The position numbers and the translations under genes were made by a program. Below are positions 20,701-25,713 of a DNA stretch of 31,669 nucleotides, one piece after another. The stretch spans positions 261,760 through 293,428 of the forward strand of contig NZ_DJJS01000008.1 in assembly GCF_002434265.1 (NCBI RefSeq). Reading direction: 5' to 3'. Position 1 is the stretch's first letter. Every line of letters starts with the position of its first letter. The DNA is from Pseudomonas sp. UBA6562 (GTDB taxonomy: Bacteria; Pseudomonadota; Gammaproteobacteria; Pseudomonadales; Pseudomonadaceae). Below the pieces are notes generated by a model that ran no database searches, had not been told where the DNA came from, and saw only the letters and a program-made list of their open reading frames with translations.

Positions 20701-21724
20701 GGCGGCTGCCGCTGACGAACAGCGTGGCCTCGGCCAGGCCGTAGCTGGCGAAGAAGCTCGAAGCGTCGAAGCCGGTCGCACGGAAGCGCTCGGCGAAGCC
20801 TGCGAGGCTGTCCTGGCGGATCGGCTCGGAGCCCGAATAGGCCACGCGCCAGCGGCTCAGGTCGAGCCCGGCCAGGGCCGCGTCGCTGACCCGCTCGCTG
20901 CACAGCCGATAGGCGAAGTCCGGGCCGCCGCTGATGGTGCCGCCGTATTCGCTGATGGCCTGCAACCAGCGCTGCGGCCGGGCGAGGAAGTAGCCAGGCG
21001 ACATCAGCACGCACGGCACACCGCTGTAGATCGGCTGCAGCAGTCCGCCGATCAGGCCCATGTCGTGGTACAGCGGCAACCAGCTGACGATCACGTCGTC
21101 CGGGTTGAGGTCGATGCCGAAACCGTGGCGGATCAACTGTTCGTTGGCCACCAGGTTGCCGTGGCTGACCTGCACGCCTTTGGGCAGCGCGGTGGAGCCG
21201 GAGGTGTACTGCAAGAAGGCGATGTCGTCGTCGGCCAGCGTCGGCGCTTGCCAGGCCTCGGCCCAGGCCGGGTCCAGGCGGTCGACGGCCAGCAGGGTCG
21301 GCGCATCGGTGCGCTGCAAGGCCTCGAGGCCTTGCAGACTTTCGCTCAGCGCCTCGACGGTCAGCAGCAGGCGCGGCTGGGCGTCGTCGATGATCGACAG
21401 CAGGCGCTGCTGGTGGTGTGGGCGCGAGGATTCGGGCGGATAGGCCGGCACGGCGATGAGGCCGGCATACAGGCAGCCGAAGAACGCCGCCACATAGTCC
21501 GGGCCGCTCGGGAACAGCAGCACGGCACGCTCGCCAAAAGCGGCGCGGGCCTGCAACGCGGCGGCGATGGTGCGGGCGCGCCGGTCGAGTTCGCGGTAGC
21601 TGAGCACGGCCTGGTCGCCGGGCTGGTCGGCGAGAAAGCGCAGGGCGACCTGCTCGGGGCTGCGCGCGGCGCGCTGCGCCAGGGCCTGGACCAACGTGGG
21701 CGGGCGTTCGAAGGCGTCCATCAT
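8774..21724 (-). CDS. pvdL: pyoverdine chromophore non-ribosomal peptide synthetase PvdL
   Basis: A 4316-residue cytoplasmic synthetase, close to the ~4340 residues of known PvdL. Approximate order: acyl-ligase (YTSGSTALPKG ~170), carrier (GGNS ~611), condensation (HHIVADGW ~805), adenylation (YTSGSTGRPKG ~1275), carrier (GGHS ~1655), condensation (HHIVTEGW ~1850), adenylation (YTSGSTGQPKG ~2333), carrier (GGDS ~2727), epimerase (HHLVVDGVSW ~2910), condensation (NHHILIDAW ~3378), adenylation (YTSGSTGLPKG ~3865), carrier (GGHS ~4255). There is no thioesterase, so the product passes to a later synthetase. In the family the ligase loads a fatty acid and the modules add L-Glu, D-Tyr and Dab, the chromophore precursor. 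GGDS before the epimerase fits D-Tyr. ATG 21724 is chosen for AGGA 7 bases upstream; ATG 21721 follows directly. The frame is intact. Confidence 0.96.
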   Translation of the reverse strand: MMDAFERPPTLVQALAQRAARSPEQVALRFLADQPGDQAVLSYRELDRRARTIAAALQARAAFGERAVLLFPSGPDYVAAFFGCLYAGLIAVPAYPPESSRPHHQQRLLSIIDDAQPRLLLTVEALSESLQGLEALQRTDAPTLLAVDRLDPAWAEAWQAPTLADDDIAFLQYTSGSTALPKGVQVSHGNLVANEQLIRHGFGIDLNPDDVIVSWLPLYHDMGLIGGLLQPIYSGVPCVLMSPGYFLARPQRWLQAISEYGGTISGGPDFAYRLCSERVSDAALAGLDLSRWRVAYSGSEPIRQDSLAGFAERFRATGFDASSFFASYGLAEATLFVSGSRRGGGIPALQVDAQALAAHRIEAGEGSVLMSCGFAQPGHAVQIVEPHSLAVLADDQVGEIWAAGPSIARGYWRNPEASARTFVARDGQTWLRTGDLGFVRDGELFVSGRLKDLLIVRGQNLYPQDVEQTLEREVEGLRKGRVAVFAVEQQGEEGIGVAVEVGRGVQKSLPADQLIARLRQVVAEACNQAPAVVLLLNPGALPKTSSGKLQRSACRQRMDDGSLDCYARFPAPVEPQQASAAEHDALQRRIAALWCEQLKLTAVSAEDHFLLLGGNSIAAAQLTARLADELGVDLSLRLLFEAPTLAAYSAAVGEQLASGAQVPTAIARQAQGQAVPQSLAQNRLWLLWQLEPESAAYNVPAGLSLRGELDAEAVQRAFQALVARHESLRTLFSEVDGQALQQVHPERPLMLTHLDLQGLSEAEVAAHREAEAQQPFDLRQGPLLRVTLARLDEEQHQLWVTLHHIVADGWSLNILLDEFARLYAAPGSAGQLPALPLAYADYGQWQRQWLADGEDVRQLAYWRQRLGDALPVLDLATDHPRGSAQDRHAARLQVKVPTPLCTALERLARDQGASVFMVLLAGWQALLYRYTGQGDIRVGVPNANRPRLEAQGLVGFFINTQVLRSELDAQLPFSALLDQVRGHTLDAQAHQDLPFEQLLEALPEAREQGLFQVMFNHQQRDLSALRRLPGLLAQELPWHSREAKFDLQLHSEQDHQGRLSLAFDYAAALFDASTVERLAGHLLALLEQVCAQPQLAVGAIRLLSAAERGQLLAWGEAPAPCAARLLPDHLEDQARACAERIAVQWDGGSLSYAALHQQANRLAHYLRDKGVGPDTCVAIALERSPQLLVGLLAILKAGGAYVPLDVDYPAERLAYMLDDCGAELLLSHSDVLDRLPQRDGLSVIALDQLHLDNWPCQAPRLHVHGEHLAYVIYTSGSTGRPKGVGNTHAALAERLQWMQAHYALDASDVILQKAPISFDVSVWECFWPLLSGCSLVLAGPGEHRDPQRIARLVQQFAVTTLHFVPPLLQVFLQEPEAARCHTLRRLFCGGEALPAALRDRALQVLPHVLLDNRYGPTETAINVTHWRCQASDGALSPIGRPLANVRCQVLDADLQPSPLGVPGELYLGGAGLARGYLGRPGLTAERFLPDPAGDGQRLYRSGDRARWNAGVQALEYLGRLDQQVKVRGFRVEPEEVQALLLAQAGVEQAVVLVHRDAVGAQLVGYYSGRERSDELLAALAAQLPAYMVPAQLLHLAQMPLGPSGKVDRRALPAPTWQQRAHVAPQTPLQRQVAAIWCEVLGVAQVGLQDDFFALGGHSLLATQIVSRSRQACDVELPLKALFEASELGAFCAEIARVQASGLRNRQGAIARVDRRRAVPLSHSQQRMWILWHMEPESPAYNVGGMARLRGALHVDAFERAVQALLVRHEALRTTFPSIDGKPFQCVADDAGLTLGWHDFSALDADQREQRLQRLADQQAHLPFDLERGPLLRACLAKTGEREHHFVLTLHHIVTEGWAMDIFARELGELYEAFVDERDSPLPPLAVQYLDYSVWHRQWLEAGEGQRQLDYWKARLGDEHPVLALPSDRPRPAVQSHRGGLYRFDLPAALVERVHAFNSQHGLTLFMTMTATLAALLHRHSGQRDLRIGAPVANRIRPESEGLIGAFLNTQVLRCEVDGQMSALALLEQMRDTVIDGQSHQDLPFEQLVDALQPPRSSAYNPLFQVMCNVQRWSFQQSRELSGMQVDYLVNDASATKFDLYLEITDLDGRLGCCLTYSRDLFDEPRIARLAEHLQRLLAGLLDDPQQRLCELPMLGDEERQDLLGQLQGEPDLDLTQTVHGLFADQASRTPDALALTFAGQHLSYAELDQRANRLAHALRARGVGPDVRVGLALERSLDLVVGLLAILKAGGAYVPLDPEYPLERLHYLIGDSRLELLIAPQALLERLGELPADVRLWSPESDGAALAEYPADAPALPDLAQYPAYVIYTSGSTGQPKGVVVEHGQIAMHCQAVIRAFGMRSDDCELHFYSINFDAASERLLVPLLCGARVVLRAQGQWGAEEICRLIREQRVSVLGFTPSYGSQLAQHLLAHGEILPVRLVITGGEALTGEHLQRLREAFQPGELFNAYGPTETVVMPLACRAPALLPSDAGSVPIGQLIGARSGYVLDEDLALLPQGGIGELYVGGAGLAQGYHARTGLTAERFVADPFGDAGGRLYRTGDLVRLRADGLVEYVGRADQQVKIRGFRIELGEIESRLQDHAQVDEAVVLALDLPGGKQLVGYLVGALARADAAAQAALRDAVKAHARQQLPDHMVPAHLVLLDRLPLMGNGKLDRRALPAPDLQQAQQGYQAPSGALETQLAQVWSEVLNLAQVGVQDNFFELGGDSILSIQVVSRARQLGLQFTPRDLFQHQTIQTLAAVVTQGTGAAQVEQGARQGGSALTPIQHWFFDSDVPAPQHWNQAVLLHARQTLDAEALQRALNALVAHHDTLRLRFTETAGRWQASYAAITDQTLLWSAEVADLDDCQALYSDVQRSLDLAEGPLLRGLLVSDGRGEQRLLLAIHHLVVDGVSWRVLLEDVQALYRGQPLPAKTHALGDWSARLAQYAGSDSLRDELHWWQDQLRAVSHELPCDHPQGGNLQRHARSVVIDLAPEHTQQLLQQAPAAYRTQVNDLLLTALARVLCRWTGAPDALVQLEGHGRDGLFDDIDLTRSVGWFTDAYPLRLSPVAGTDEASRGASLKRIKEQLRQVPHKGLGYGVLRYLAEDGVREQMAALPQARITFNYLGQFDQQFDDAALFQPLDAPAGLAHDLDAPLPNWLSVDGQVYGGALQLRWTYSAERYVEATVRGLAEAYRDELLALIGHCLTPGQGGFTPSDFALAALTQAQIDVLPVPVAEIEDVYPLTPMQEGMLLHTLLEPGTGIYYMQDRYRIDSDLDQPRFAAAWQAVVARHEALRASFSWNAGEAMLQIIHKPGAVQVDYQDWRELDADAQEARLQTLHKAEREAGFALLETPPFHLRLVRVGEARYWFMMSNHHILIDAWCRSLLMNDFFVIYQALDAGQAAQLPPPPRYRDYIGWLQHQDLDEARQWWQRNLAGFERATALPSDRPLRNDHAGDGMQVGDCYTRLEASQGARLRELAQAHQLTVNTFAQAAWALVLARYSGERDVAFGVTVAGRPVSLPQMQQTVGLFINSVALRVQLPAPGQRLSVRQWLQGLLERNLELREYEYLPLVAIQACSELPKGQPLFDSLFVFENAPVQSAVLDHAQQLNASSDSGRTHTNFPLTAVCYPGDDLGLHLSYDQRYFDSSTVERLLGEFKRLLLALAEHFDADMAALPLLGEAERQFLLHDCNQTDHAYPLEQGYVRLFEAQVAAQPQRTVARCLEASFDYAGLNLAANRLGHALLAAGVGVDQPVALLAERGLPLLGMIVGSFKAGAGYLPLDPDLPSARLQRIVELSRTPVLVCSAACAEQANALLDALAGAVRPCLLIWEEVQASAVASHNPGIYSGPDNLVYVIYTSGSTGLPKGVMVEQRGMLNNQLSKVPYLGLSADDVIAQTASQSFDISVWQFLAAPLFGACVEIVPNAIAHDPQGLLAHVARTGISVLESVPSLIQGMLADEPVALAGLRWMLPTGEAMPPELAAQWLQRYPDIGLVNAYGPAECSDDVAFFRVDVASTEGSYLPIGTPTDNNRLYLYDEEQALVALGAVGELCVAGTGVGRGYVGDPQRTALTFVPHPHGAPGERLYRTGDLARRRADGVLEYVGRIDHQVKIRGYRIELGEIEARLHEQPELRDVAVGVQDGATGRYLVGYLVAREGVEGDAALVEVFKQRLREALPEYMVPLHFAWLTELPHNANGKLDRKALPVVEIGVAARGEYLAPRDELEQTLADVWADVLGVEQVGVRDNFFELGGHSLLATQIASRVQKQLQLDVPLRAMFECSTVEALAEYVRGLQGSVLDDDKVDRLSDLMAELEAL

Positions 21725-21809
21725 GGAGTGTTCCTGCCAGAGTCTGGGGAGATCGCGCCAGCGCAACCGCGCAAGGCGCGGCGCCGGACGGCGATGGGAT
21801 ACCCAAGAA

Positions 21810-21835
21810 ACGGACGGAGCACTGCGGAAATTAAC
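21810..21835 (-). promoter_or_regulatory. candidate PvdS-dependent (iron starvation) promoter of pvdL
   Basis: Read on the minus strand, GTTAATTTCC is followed by CGT. The TAATT core (21833-21829) stands 16 bases before CGT (21812-21810), the spacing of the TAAAT-N16/17-CGT iron-starvation box. One core base differs (TAATT for TAAAT). It lies about 85 bases before the pvdL start. Known PvdL genes are PvdS-dependent, which supports the call; the core mismatch lowers confidence. Confidence 0.6.
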
Positions 21836-21836
21836 G

Positions 21837-21852
21837 GCGTCTGGTCAGACGC
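21837..21852. repeat. perfect 16-bp inverted repeat abutting the pvdL promoter
   Basis: GCGTCTG (21837-21843) and CAGACGC (21846-21852) are perfect arms around GT. It begins two bases upstream of the pvdL -35-like element, where an activator or repressor dimer would be expected to bind. The binding protein, if any, is unknown. Confidence 0.5.
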
Positions 21853-22038
21853 GTTCGGGGTTCAAGCTCATCAGCGAAGGCCGCATGAGGCCTCTGCCCG
21901 CCCATTCGAAAGTCTTGTGCTGGTCGCTGCAGTTTCCCGCAGGGCTATGGGTCGACCCTCATCTGCGCACGCTCGGGACAAGCAGGTCGCACGCACAACC
22001 ACAAGGAATCGGAAAAATTACGAAACTTATTAACTTTC

Positions 22039-22071
22039 GCAATTGACAATCATTATCATCTTGCATAATTT
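22039..22071 (+). promoter_or_regulatory. Fur box overlapping the sigma-70 promoter of pvdS
   Basis: Bases 22039-22057 match the 19-bp Fur consensus at 15 of 19 positions, including the whole right half AATCATTATC. The box covers a perfect -35 TTGACA (22043-22048). A -10 lies at 22064-22069 (CATAAT, 15-base spacer) or 22066-22071 (TAATTT, 17). Bound Fur-Fe(II) would block RNA polymerase, the established control of pvdS genes. Confidence 0.88.
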
Positions 22072-22137
22072 GTCGTCCGTCTTGGGACGTGCCTGACAGA
22101 CCGCATGTCCTTTTCCTCTTGAGACCAGGTGATTTCC

Positions 22138-22668
22138 ATGGCGGAACAACTATCCACAAGTAAGTGCGATTCACCATTGCTCCAAGCATTCGTCGACAAC
22201 CGCAACATCCTCGTCAAGATCGCCGCACGCATCACCGGCTGCCGTTCGCGCGCCGAAGACGTGGTGCAGGATGCCTTCTTCCGGCTCGCGGCCGCGCCGC
22301 AGATCACTTCCTCGTTCAAGGCCCAGCTCAGCTACCTGTTCCAGATCGTGCGCAACCTGGCCATCGACCACTACCGCAAGCAGGCCATGGAGCTGAAGTA
22401 CTCCGGCCCCGAGGAGGAAGGCCTCAACGTCGTCCTGCTCAACGCCTCGCCCGAAGCCAGCCACATCAATTTCAGCACCCTGGAACACATCGCCGTGGCG
22501 CTCGACGAACTGCCCCAGCGCACCCGTTACGCCTTCGAGATGTACCGCCTGCATGGCGTGCCGCAAAAAGACATCGCCAAGGAGCTGGGCGTGTCGCCGA
22601 CTCTGGTCAACTTCATGATCCGCGACGCCCTGATCCACTGCCGTAAAACGGCCAACCGCCACGCCTGA
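22138..22668 (+). CDS. pvdS: iron-starvation ECF sigma factor PvdS (PfrI/PbrA type)
   Basis: A 176-residue ECF sigma factor that directs RNA polymerase to pyoverdine promoters of the TAAAT-N16/17-CGT type. Region 2 runs from about residue 15 to 85, with AEDVVQDAFFRL and the FQIVRNLAIDHYRKQ helix. Region 4 (about 115-170) has LDELPQRTRYAFEMYRLHGVPQKDIAKELG and a recognition helix near VSPTLVNFMIRDALIHCRK. The N-terminus (MAEQLSTSKCDSPLLQAFVDNR) is close to that of P. aeruginosa PvdS, and this orthologue is called PfrI in P. putida. ATG 22138 is preferred over the in-frame GTG 22129 because AGGTG stands about 7 bases upstream and the family starts there. PvdS is held at the membrane by FpvR, which is not in this window. 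Fur control is visible upstream. Confidence 0.95.
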   Translation: MAEQLSTSKCDSPLLQAFVDNRNILVKIAARITGCRSRAEDVVQDAFFRLAAAPQITSSFKAQLSYLFQIVRNLAIDHYRKQAMELKYSGPEEEGLNVVLLNASPEASHINFSTLEHIAVALDELPQRTRYAFEMYRLHGVPQKDIAKELGVSPTLVNFMIRDALIHCRKTANRHA

Positions 22669-22684
22669 ACATCGACCCTCCAAG

Positions 22685-22704
22685 GGCCGGCACGCCTGCC
22701 GGCC
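22685..22704. terminator. hairpin between convergent pvdS and acetyltransferase genes
   Basis: GGCCGGCA (22685-22692) pairs perfectly with TGCCGGCC (22697-22704) around a CGCC loop. It starts 16 bases after the pvdS stop and 13 bases beyond the stop of the opposing gene. There is no T-run; it is the likely bidirectional terminator. Confidence 0.6.
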
Positions 22705-22717
22705 TGGACCGCTGCGC

Positions 22718-23737
22718 TCAGGCGAGCGGGCAACGGTCGAAGAAACGCTCCCGCCCCAACACCATCAGCGCCGCCTGTTTGTGCGGGAAGTCGAAGGCTT
22801 TGTCGCAATGGAAACCCACGCCCTGCAGGTAGTCGATCATGCGCTGGTTGTCGGCGCGCGGCTCGGCGACCACGCGCTGGGTGCGCGGATCGTCGAGGAA
22901 CAGGTAGTGCACCAGGGCCGTCATCCAGCTGGCGACCTTATGCGGGCCGCGTTGATGTTCCTCGCCCACCAGCATGTGGATGCCGCGGTCGTAGTCGTCG
23001 GCGGGGTAGAACGGCGCGATACGGTCTTCCTTGGCCCAGTAGGCTTCGAAATAGGCGAACGGCTCGTCGTCGAAACAGCCGATCAGGGGCAGCGTGTGAG
23101 GGTCGGCCGCCAGGTTCTGTAGATACTGGCGGTGCTGCTCCAGGCTGCCGCCCTCCTCCCAGAACGCCAGCACCCGCGGGTTGTTCTGCCAGCGATTGAA
23201 GCGTGGCAGGTCCTCCTCGATGTCCAGCGCACGCAACGACACCCAGGCGCCGAGGTGCGCGTCGTAACGGCGATACACCTCGCCAGTGGGTTTGGGTGGC
23301 CGGCGTGGATGGCGCTTGCCGTTGCTCATCACCCTGTGCGGCGGATACACCGGCTGTTGTGCCTCGCCCAGCCAGGGTTGGGGCAGTTGCCAGAACAGCG
23401 CCCGCTCGCAGGCGAACTGGTCGGGCCGTTCGCTGCCGAGCAGCAGGCCTGAGGCCAGGCCGGCGGCGGCGATGTCGGGCTGGGGCAATTGCAAGGTCAG
23501 GCGTTGGCACTCGGGGTGGTTGGCGAACCACCAGTAGCAAACGGCCCATAAGCCCTGCTGCGGGCGTTCGGCGCACAGCGTCTGCACCGTCAGCGTCGGT
23601 GGCGCCCCTGCCGTCAGGCCCAGCTGGATCAAGGGACGGCCTTGCAGGCTGAGGTTCAGTTGCTCGGCCCTGCGCTCGGCGGCAAGGCTACGCCAGCACG
23701 GTGGAGTAAGGCGGTGTGCAGGTGCGGCGTCAGGCAT
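22718..23737 (-). CDS. siderophore-type GNAT N-acetyltransferase (IucB/RhbD-like)
   Basis: A 339-residue soluble protein. The C-terminal ~170 residues form a GNAT acyltransferase of the kind that acetylates hydroxamate siderophore precursors. Marks include the RFNRWQNNPRVLAFWEEGG segment, IGCFDDEPFAYFEAYWAKEDRIAPFY, and DPRTQRVVAEPRADNQRMIDYLQGVGF for the acetyl-CoA fold. The N-terminal ~160 residues are a less conserved domain also found in this family. Lying convergent with pvdS and having a PvdS-type promoter, it probably acetylates N5-hydroxyornithine for the pyoverdine peptide, as PvdY(II)-type enzymes do. The substrate is inferred from context, so no symbol is given. ATG 23737 is the first start; its ribosome binding site is weak (GTGAG). 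No signal peptide is seen. Confidence 0.85.
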   Translation of the reverse strand: MPDAAPAHRLTPPCWRSLAAERRAEQLNLSLQGRPLIQLGLTAGAPPTLTVQTLCAERPQQGLWAVCYWWFANHPECQRLTLQLPQPDIAAAGLASGLLLGSERPDQFACERALFWQLPQPWLGEAQQPVYPPHRVMSNGKRHPRRPPKPTGEVYRRYDAHLGAWVSLRALDIEEDLPRFNRWQNNPRVLAFWEEGGSLEQHRQYLQNLAADPHTLPLIGCFDDEPFAYFEAYWAKEDRIAPFYPADDYDRGIHMLVGEEHQRGPHKVASWMTALVHYLFLDDPRTQRVVAEPRADNQRMIDYLQGVGFHCDKAFDFPHKQAALMVLGRERFFDRCPLA

Positions 23738-23774
23738 GTTCGAGGCTCACGATCGAAGGGGACACCTTGCACAA

Positions 23775-23800
23775 ACGTGCGCGCGACCTCGGAATTTAAG
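23775..23800 (-). promoter_or_regulatory. PvdS-dependent promoter (iron starvation box) of the acetyltransferase gene
   Basis: On the minus strand CTTAAATTCC is followed, after exactly 16 bases from TAAAT (23798-23794), by CGT (23777-23775). Core and spacing fully match TAAAT-N16-CGT. It points at the acetyltransferase start 38 bases downstream. The TAAAT core overlaps the TAA stop (23798-23796) of the upstream solute-binding gene. Confidence 0.8.
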
Positions 23801-24572
23801 CGCCGGGTACTGGCTTCACGGCGATCCGGTACGGCCCGAAGATGCGTTGCAGCTCGCCGCTAGCGCGTGGCTGGGCGAGCAACGCGGCGAAGGCTTGCGC
23901 ACTGATCGGCGCCTGAGGGCGCAGCACGGCGTAATGACGGTACACCTGGTCGATGCGCTCGGACACCAGCAGCGCCTGGGCGCTGGCCGGGTGGCGGTCG
24001 AGAAAATCGCTGAGGTAGGAGCGGGTCACCAGGGCGATGTCGGCGCGCCCGCGTTCGACCATGTACAGGTTGCTTTCGTGGGAGTAGGTCAGGCTCGCGT
24101 CGAAGGTCTGCATCAGATAATGACGGTCGGCGTTGAACTGGGCGAAGGCGTAGTGGTAGCCGCTGAACAGCGCCAGGCGCTTGCCGGCCAGGCTGTCGAA
24201 GTAGGCCTGGGTACGCTGGGGCGCGCGACGGGCGACGAACAGCTCGGCATCTTCCAGGCCCATGTCCACCGCGTGGTGGGGAACGGCGTCCCAGCCCCAG
24301 GCGGGGTTTTCGAAGATCGCCAGGTCCGTGCGGCCGCTCTGTAGATCGGCGAAGCGGCGCGGAATCGAGGTCGGCACCAGCACGAAGTGGTAGCGCTGCT
24401 GCGCGCCGTTGAGCGCATCGGCCAGTCGCTGCAGCAGGCCCTCGTCCCGCCCCCGCTCGGGCCGCTGGGTATAGGGCGGAAAATGCGCGGCACCGATGCG
24501 CACCTGCTGCGGCTCGGCGGCATGGGCCACGGCCGCCATCAGCCAGCACAGGACGAACGATAGGCTGCACAT
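23796..24572 (-). CDS. periplasmic solute-binding protein, family 3 (amino-acid type), orphan
   Basis: A 258-residue secreted protein. MCSLSFVLCWLMAAVAHA is a signal peptide cleaved before AEPQQ. The rest reads as a type-2 periplasmic binding fold: RIGAAHFPPYTQ near the start, RRFADLQSGRTDLAIFENPAWGW, LAGKRLALFSGYHY at the domain hinge, and VERGRADIALVTRSYL. This is typical of SBP_bac_3 proteins that bind polar amino acids or feed signalling partners. No permease or ATPase gene is adjacent, so the partner is unknown. The start is uncertain: ATG 24572 opens the signal peptide but has a weak ribosome site; TTG 24602 has GAGAG upstream and would extend the n-region; ATG 24644 also lies in frame. 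The stop overlaps the PvdS promoter of the next gene. Confidence 0.82.
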   Translation of the reverse strand: MCSLSFVLCWLMAAVAHAAEPQQVRIGAAHFPPYTQRPERGRDEGLLQRLADALNGAQQRYHFVLVPTSIPRRFADLQSGRTDLAIFENPAWGWDAVPHHAVDMGLEDAELFVARRAPQRTQAYFDSLAGKRLALFSGYHYAFAQFNADRHYLMQTFDASLTYSHESNLYMVERGRADIALVTRSYLSDFLDRHPASAQALLVSERIDQVYRHYAVLRPQAPISAQAFAALLAQPRASGELQRIFGPYRIAVKPVPGA

Positions 24573-24700
24573 TGCGGTCTTTACACGGGACGGTTGGCTC
24601 AAGATGACTCTCGTTGCGATGGCAGTACGCCTTGTCCTCTTCAAGCTAGGCGCTTTGCGGCGTTGTTACAACCGCTTGCAACAGGCGTGGAGCCAGACCT

Positions 24701-24717
24701 TGGCTACGCTGTAGCCA
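24701..24717. repeat. 17-bp inverted repeat upstream of the exonuclease gene
   Basis: TGGCTAC (24701-24707) and GTAGCCA (24711-24717) are perfect 7-base arms around GCT, ending 8 bases before the ribosome binding site of the exonuclease gene. It could be an operator or a 5'-UTR hairpin. No promoter elements are clear around it. Confidence 0.4.
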
Positions 24718-24736
24718 TCACTCTAAGGAGCCTGCC

Positions 24737-25300
24737 ATGGGCCATTGGTTGGTCATTGACCTGGAAGCCACGACCGACGAAGGCGGCTGGCCGGTCACGG
24801 ACATGGAAATCATCGAAATCGGCGCCACCCTGGTGACCCGCGACGGCCGCGAGGTTGACCATTTCCAGCGTCTGGTGCGCCCAAGGCGCAGGCCGCAGTT
24901 GACGCCGTTCTGCCGGCAATTGACGCACATCAGCCAGGCCAGCGTCGATGCCGCGGCTCCGTTGGCCCAGGTATGGGCGGCCTTCGAGCCCTGGCTGGCG
25001 CAGCATGGCGAGCGCTTGCAAGCCTGGGTAAGCTGGGGCGACTACGACCGTCAGCAGTTGCTGCAGGAGTGGCGCCTGAATCGGATCCACAGCCTGCTGG
25101 CGGAGCTGCCGCACATCAACCTCAAGCAACGCTTCGCCAAGGCCCGTCATCTGCAACGCCCGTTGGGGCTGAACGGCGCCCTGCACCTGGCCGGTCTGCA
25201 ATTCAGCGGACAGCAGCACCGCGCCTTGGAAGACGCGCGCAATACTGCACGCCTGCTACCCCTGAGCCTGCCGGTGCAGGGGCGCCAAGACGTCGTGTGA
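24737..25300 (+). CDS. DEDDh 3'-5' exonuclease, ERI1-like
   Basis: A 187-residue single-domain exonuclease of the DnaQ/RNase T fold. Exo I is VIDLEATT with Asp8 and Glu10; Exo II is in WVSWGDYD with Asp102 or Asp104; Exo III is HRALEDARNTARL with His161 and Asp166. These are the two-metal catalytic residues of the DEDDh group. The WGDYD form and the compact size fit the ERI1/KapD-like subfamily, which trims RNA or single-stranded ends. The exact substrate cannot be read from sequence. The start at 24737 is set by a strong AAGGAG (24725-24730). No signal peptide, so cytoplasmic. It is divergent from the solute-binding gene and followed after 118 bp by ppnP; a shared transcript is possible but not shown. 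Confidence 0.9.
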   Translation: MGHWLVIDLEATTDEGGWPVTDMEIIEIGATLVTRDGREVDHFQRLVRPRRRPQLTPFCRQLTHISQASVDAAAPLAQVWAAFEPWLAQHGERLQAWVSWGDYDRQQLLQEWRLNRIHSLLAELPHINLKQRFAKARHLQRPLGLNGALHLAGLQFSGQQHRALEDARNTARLLPLSLPVQGRQDVV

Positions 25301-25418
25301 AAGGTTACGAGACGAGCGACCGGGGCTTTTCAGACGGCGCCTCAAAGCAGATGACGCTGGTCGGTGCCTTGGGCATACTGGCCAGCCCCTTTCTTCCCCC
25401 TTTTTTAGGAGTCGCGCC

Positions 25419-25703
25419 ATGTTCAAGGTCAATGAGTACTTCGACGGCACCGTCAAATCGATCGCCTTCGACAGCGCCAGCGGGCCGGCCACCGTCGGTG
25501 TCATGGCTGCCGGCGAATACGAGTTCGGCACCGCCAAGCGCGAGATCATGCACGTGGTGTCGGGCGCGCTGACCGTCAAGCTGCCAGGCAGCGATGCCTG
25601 GGACACATTCGAAGCCGGTAGCCAGTTCCAGGTGCCTGCCGACAGCAAGTTCCAGTTGCAGGTCAAGGTCGCTACCGCTTACCTGTGCGAATACGTCGAC
25701 TGA
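25419..25703 (+). CDS. ppnP: pyrimidine/purine nucleoside phosphorylase PpnP (DUF1255, YaiE family)
   Basis: A 94-residue cupin-fold enzyme that splits nucleosides with phosphate into the free base and ribose-1-phosphate, with broad specificity for purines and pyrimidines. The whole length matches the family: MFKVNEYFDGTVKSIAF at the start, TVGVMAAGEYEFGTAKREIMHVVSG in the middle, and FEAGSQFQVPADSKFQLQV before the conserved ending YLCEYVD. It is cytoplasmic and forms small oligomers. AGGAG at 25407-25411 sets the start. The gene sits alone between the exonuclease gene and a convergent hydrolase gene, with a terminator-like hairpin just beyond its stop. I see no clear promoter in the 118 bp upstream. 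Confidence 0.93.
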   Translation: MFKVNEYFDGTVKSIAFDSASGPATVGVMAAGEYEFGTAKREIMHVVSGALTVKLPGSDAWDTFEAGSQFQVPADSKFQLQVKVATAYLCEYVD

Positions 25704-25713
25704 TCGACCGCGC

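Larger units (their letters stand above)
21725..22137. other. 413-bp divergent control region between pvdL and pvdS
   Basis: I see no gene here. The left half holds the candidate PvdS promoter of pvdL (21810-21833) and an adjoining 16-bp palindrome (21837-21852). The middle (about 21860-21990) is GC-rich and featureless apart from a weak AGGCC/GGCCT repeat near 21880. From about 21990 the DNA turns AT-rich and holds the Fur-controlled promoter of pvdS. Confidence 0.8.

Noticed and set aside
8774..21724. pvdL as several genes or a frameshifted remnant
   Set aside because: One frame runs unbroken through all modules and all carrier, condensation and adenylation core motifs are intact.
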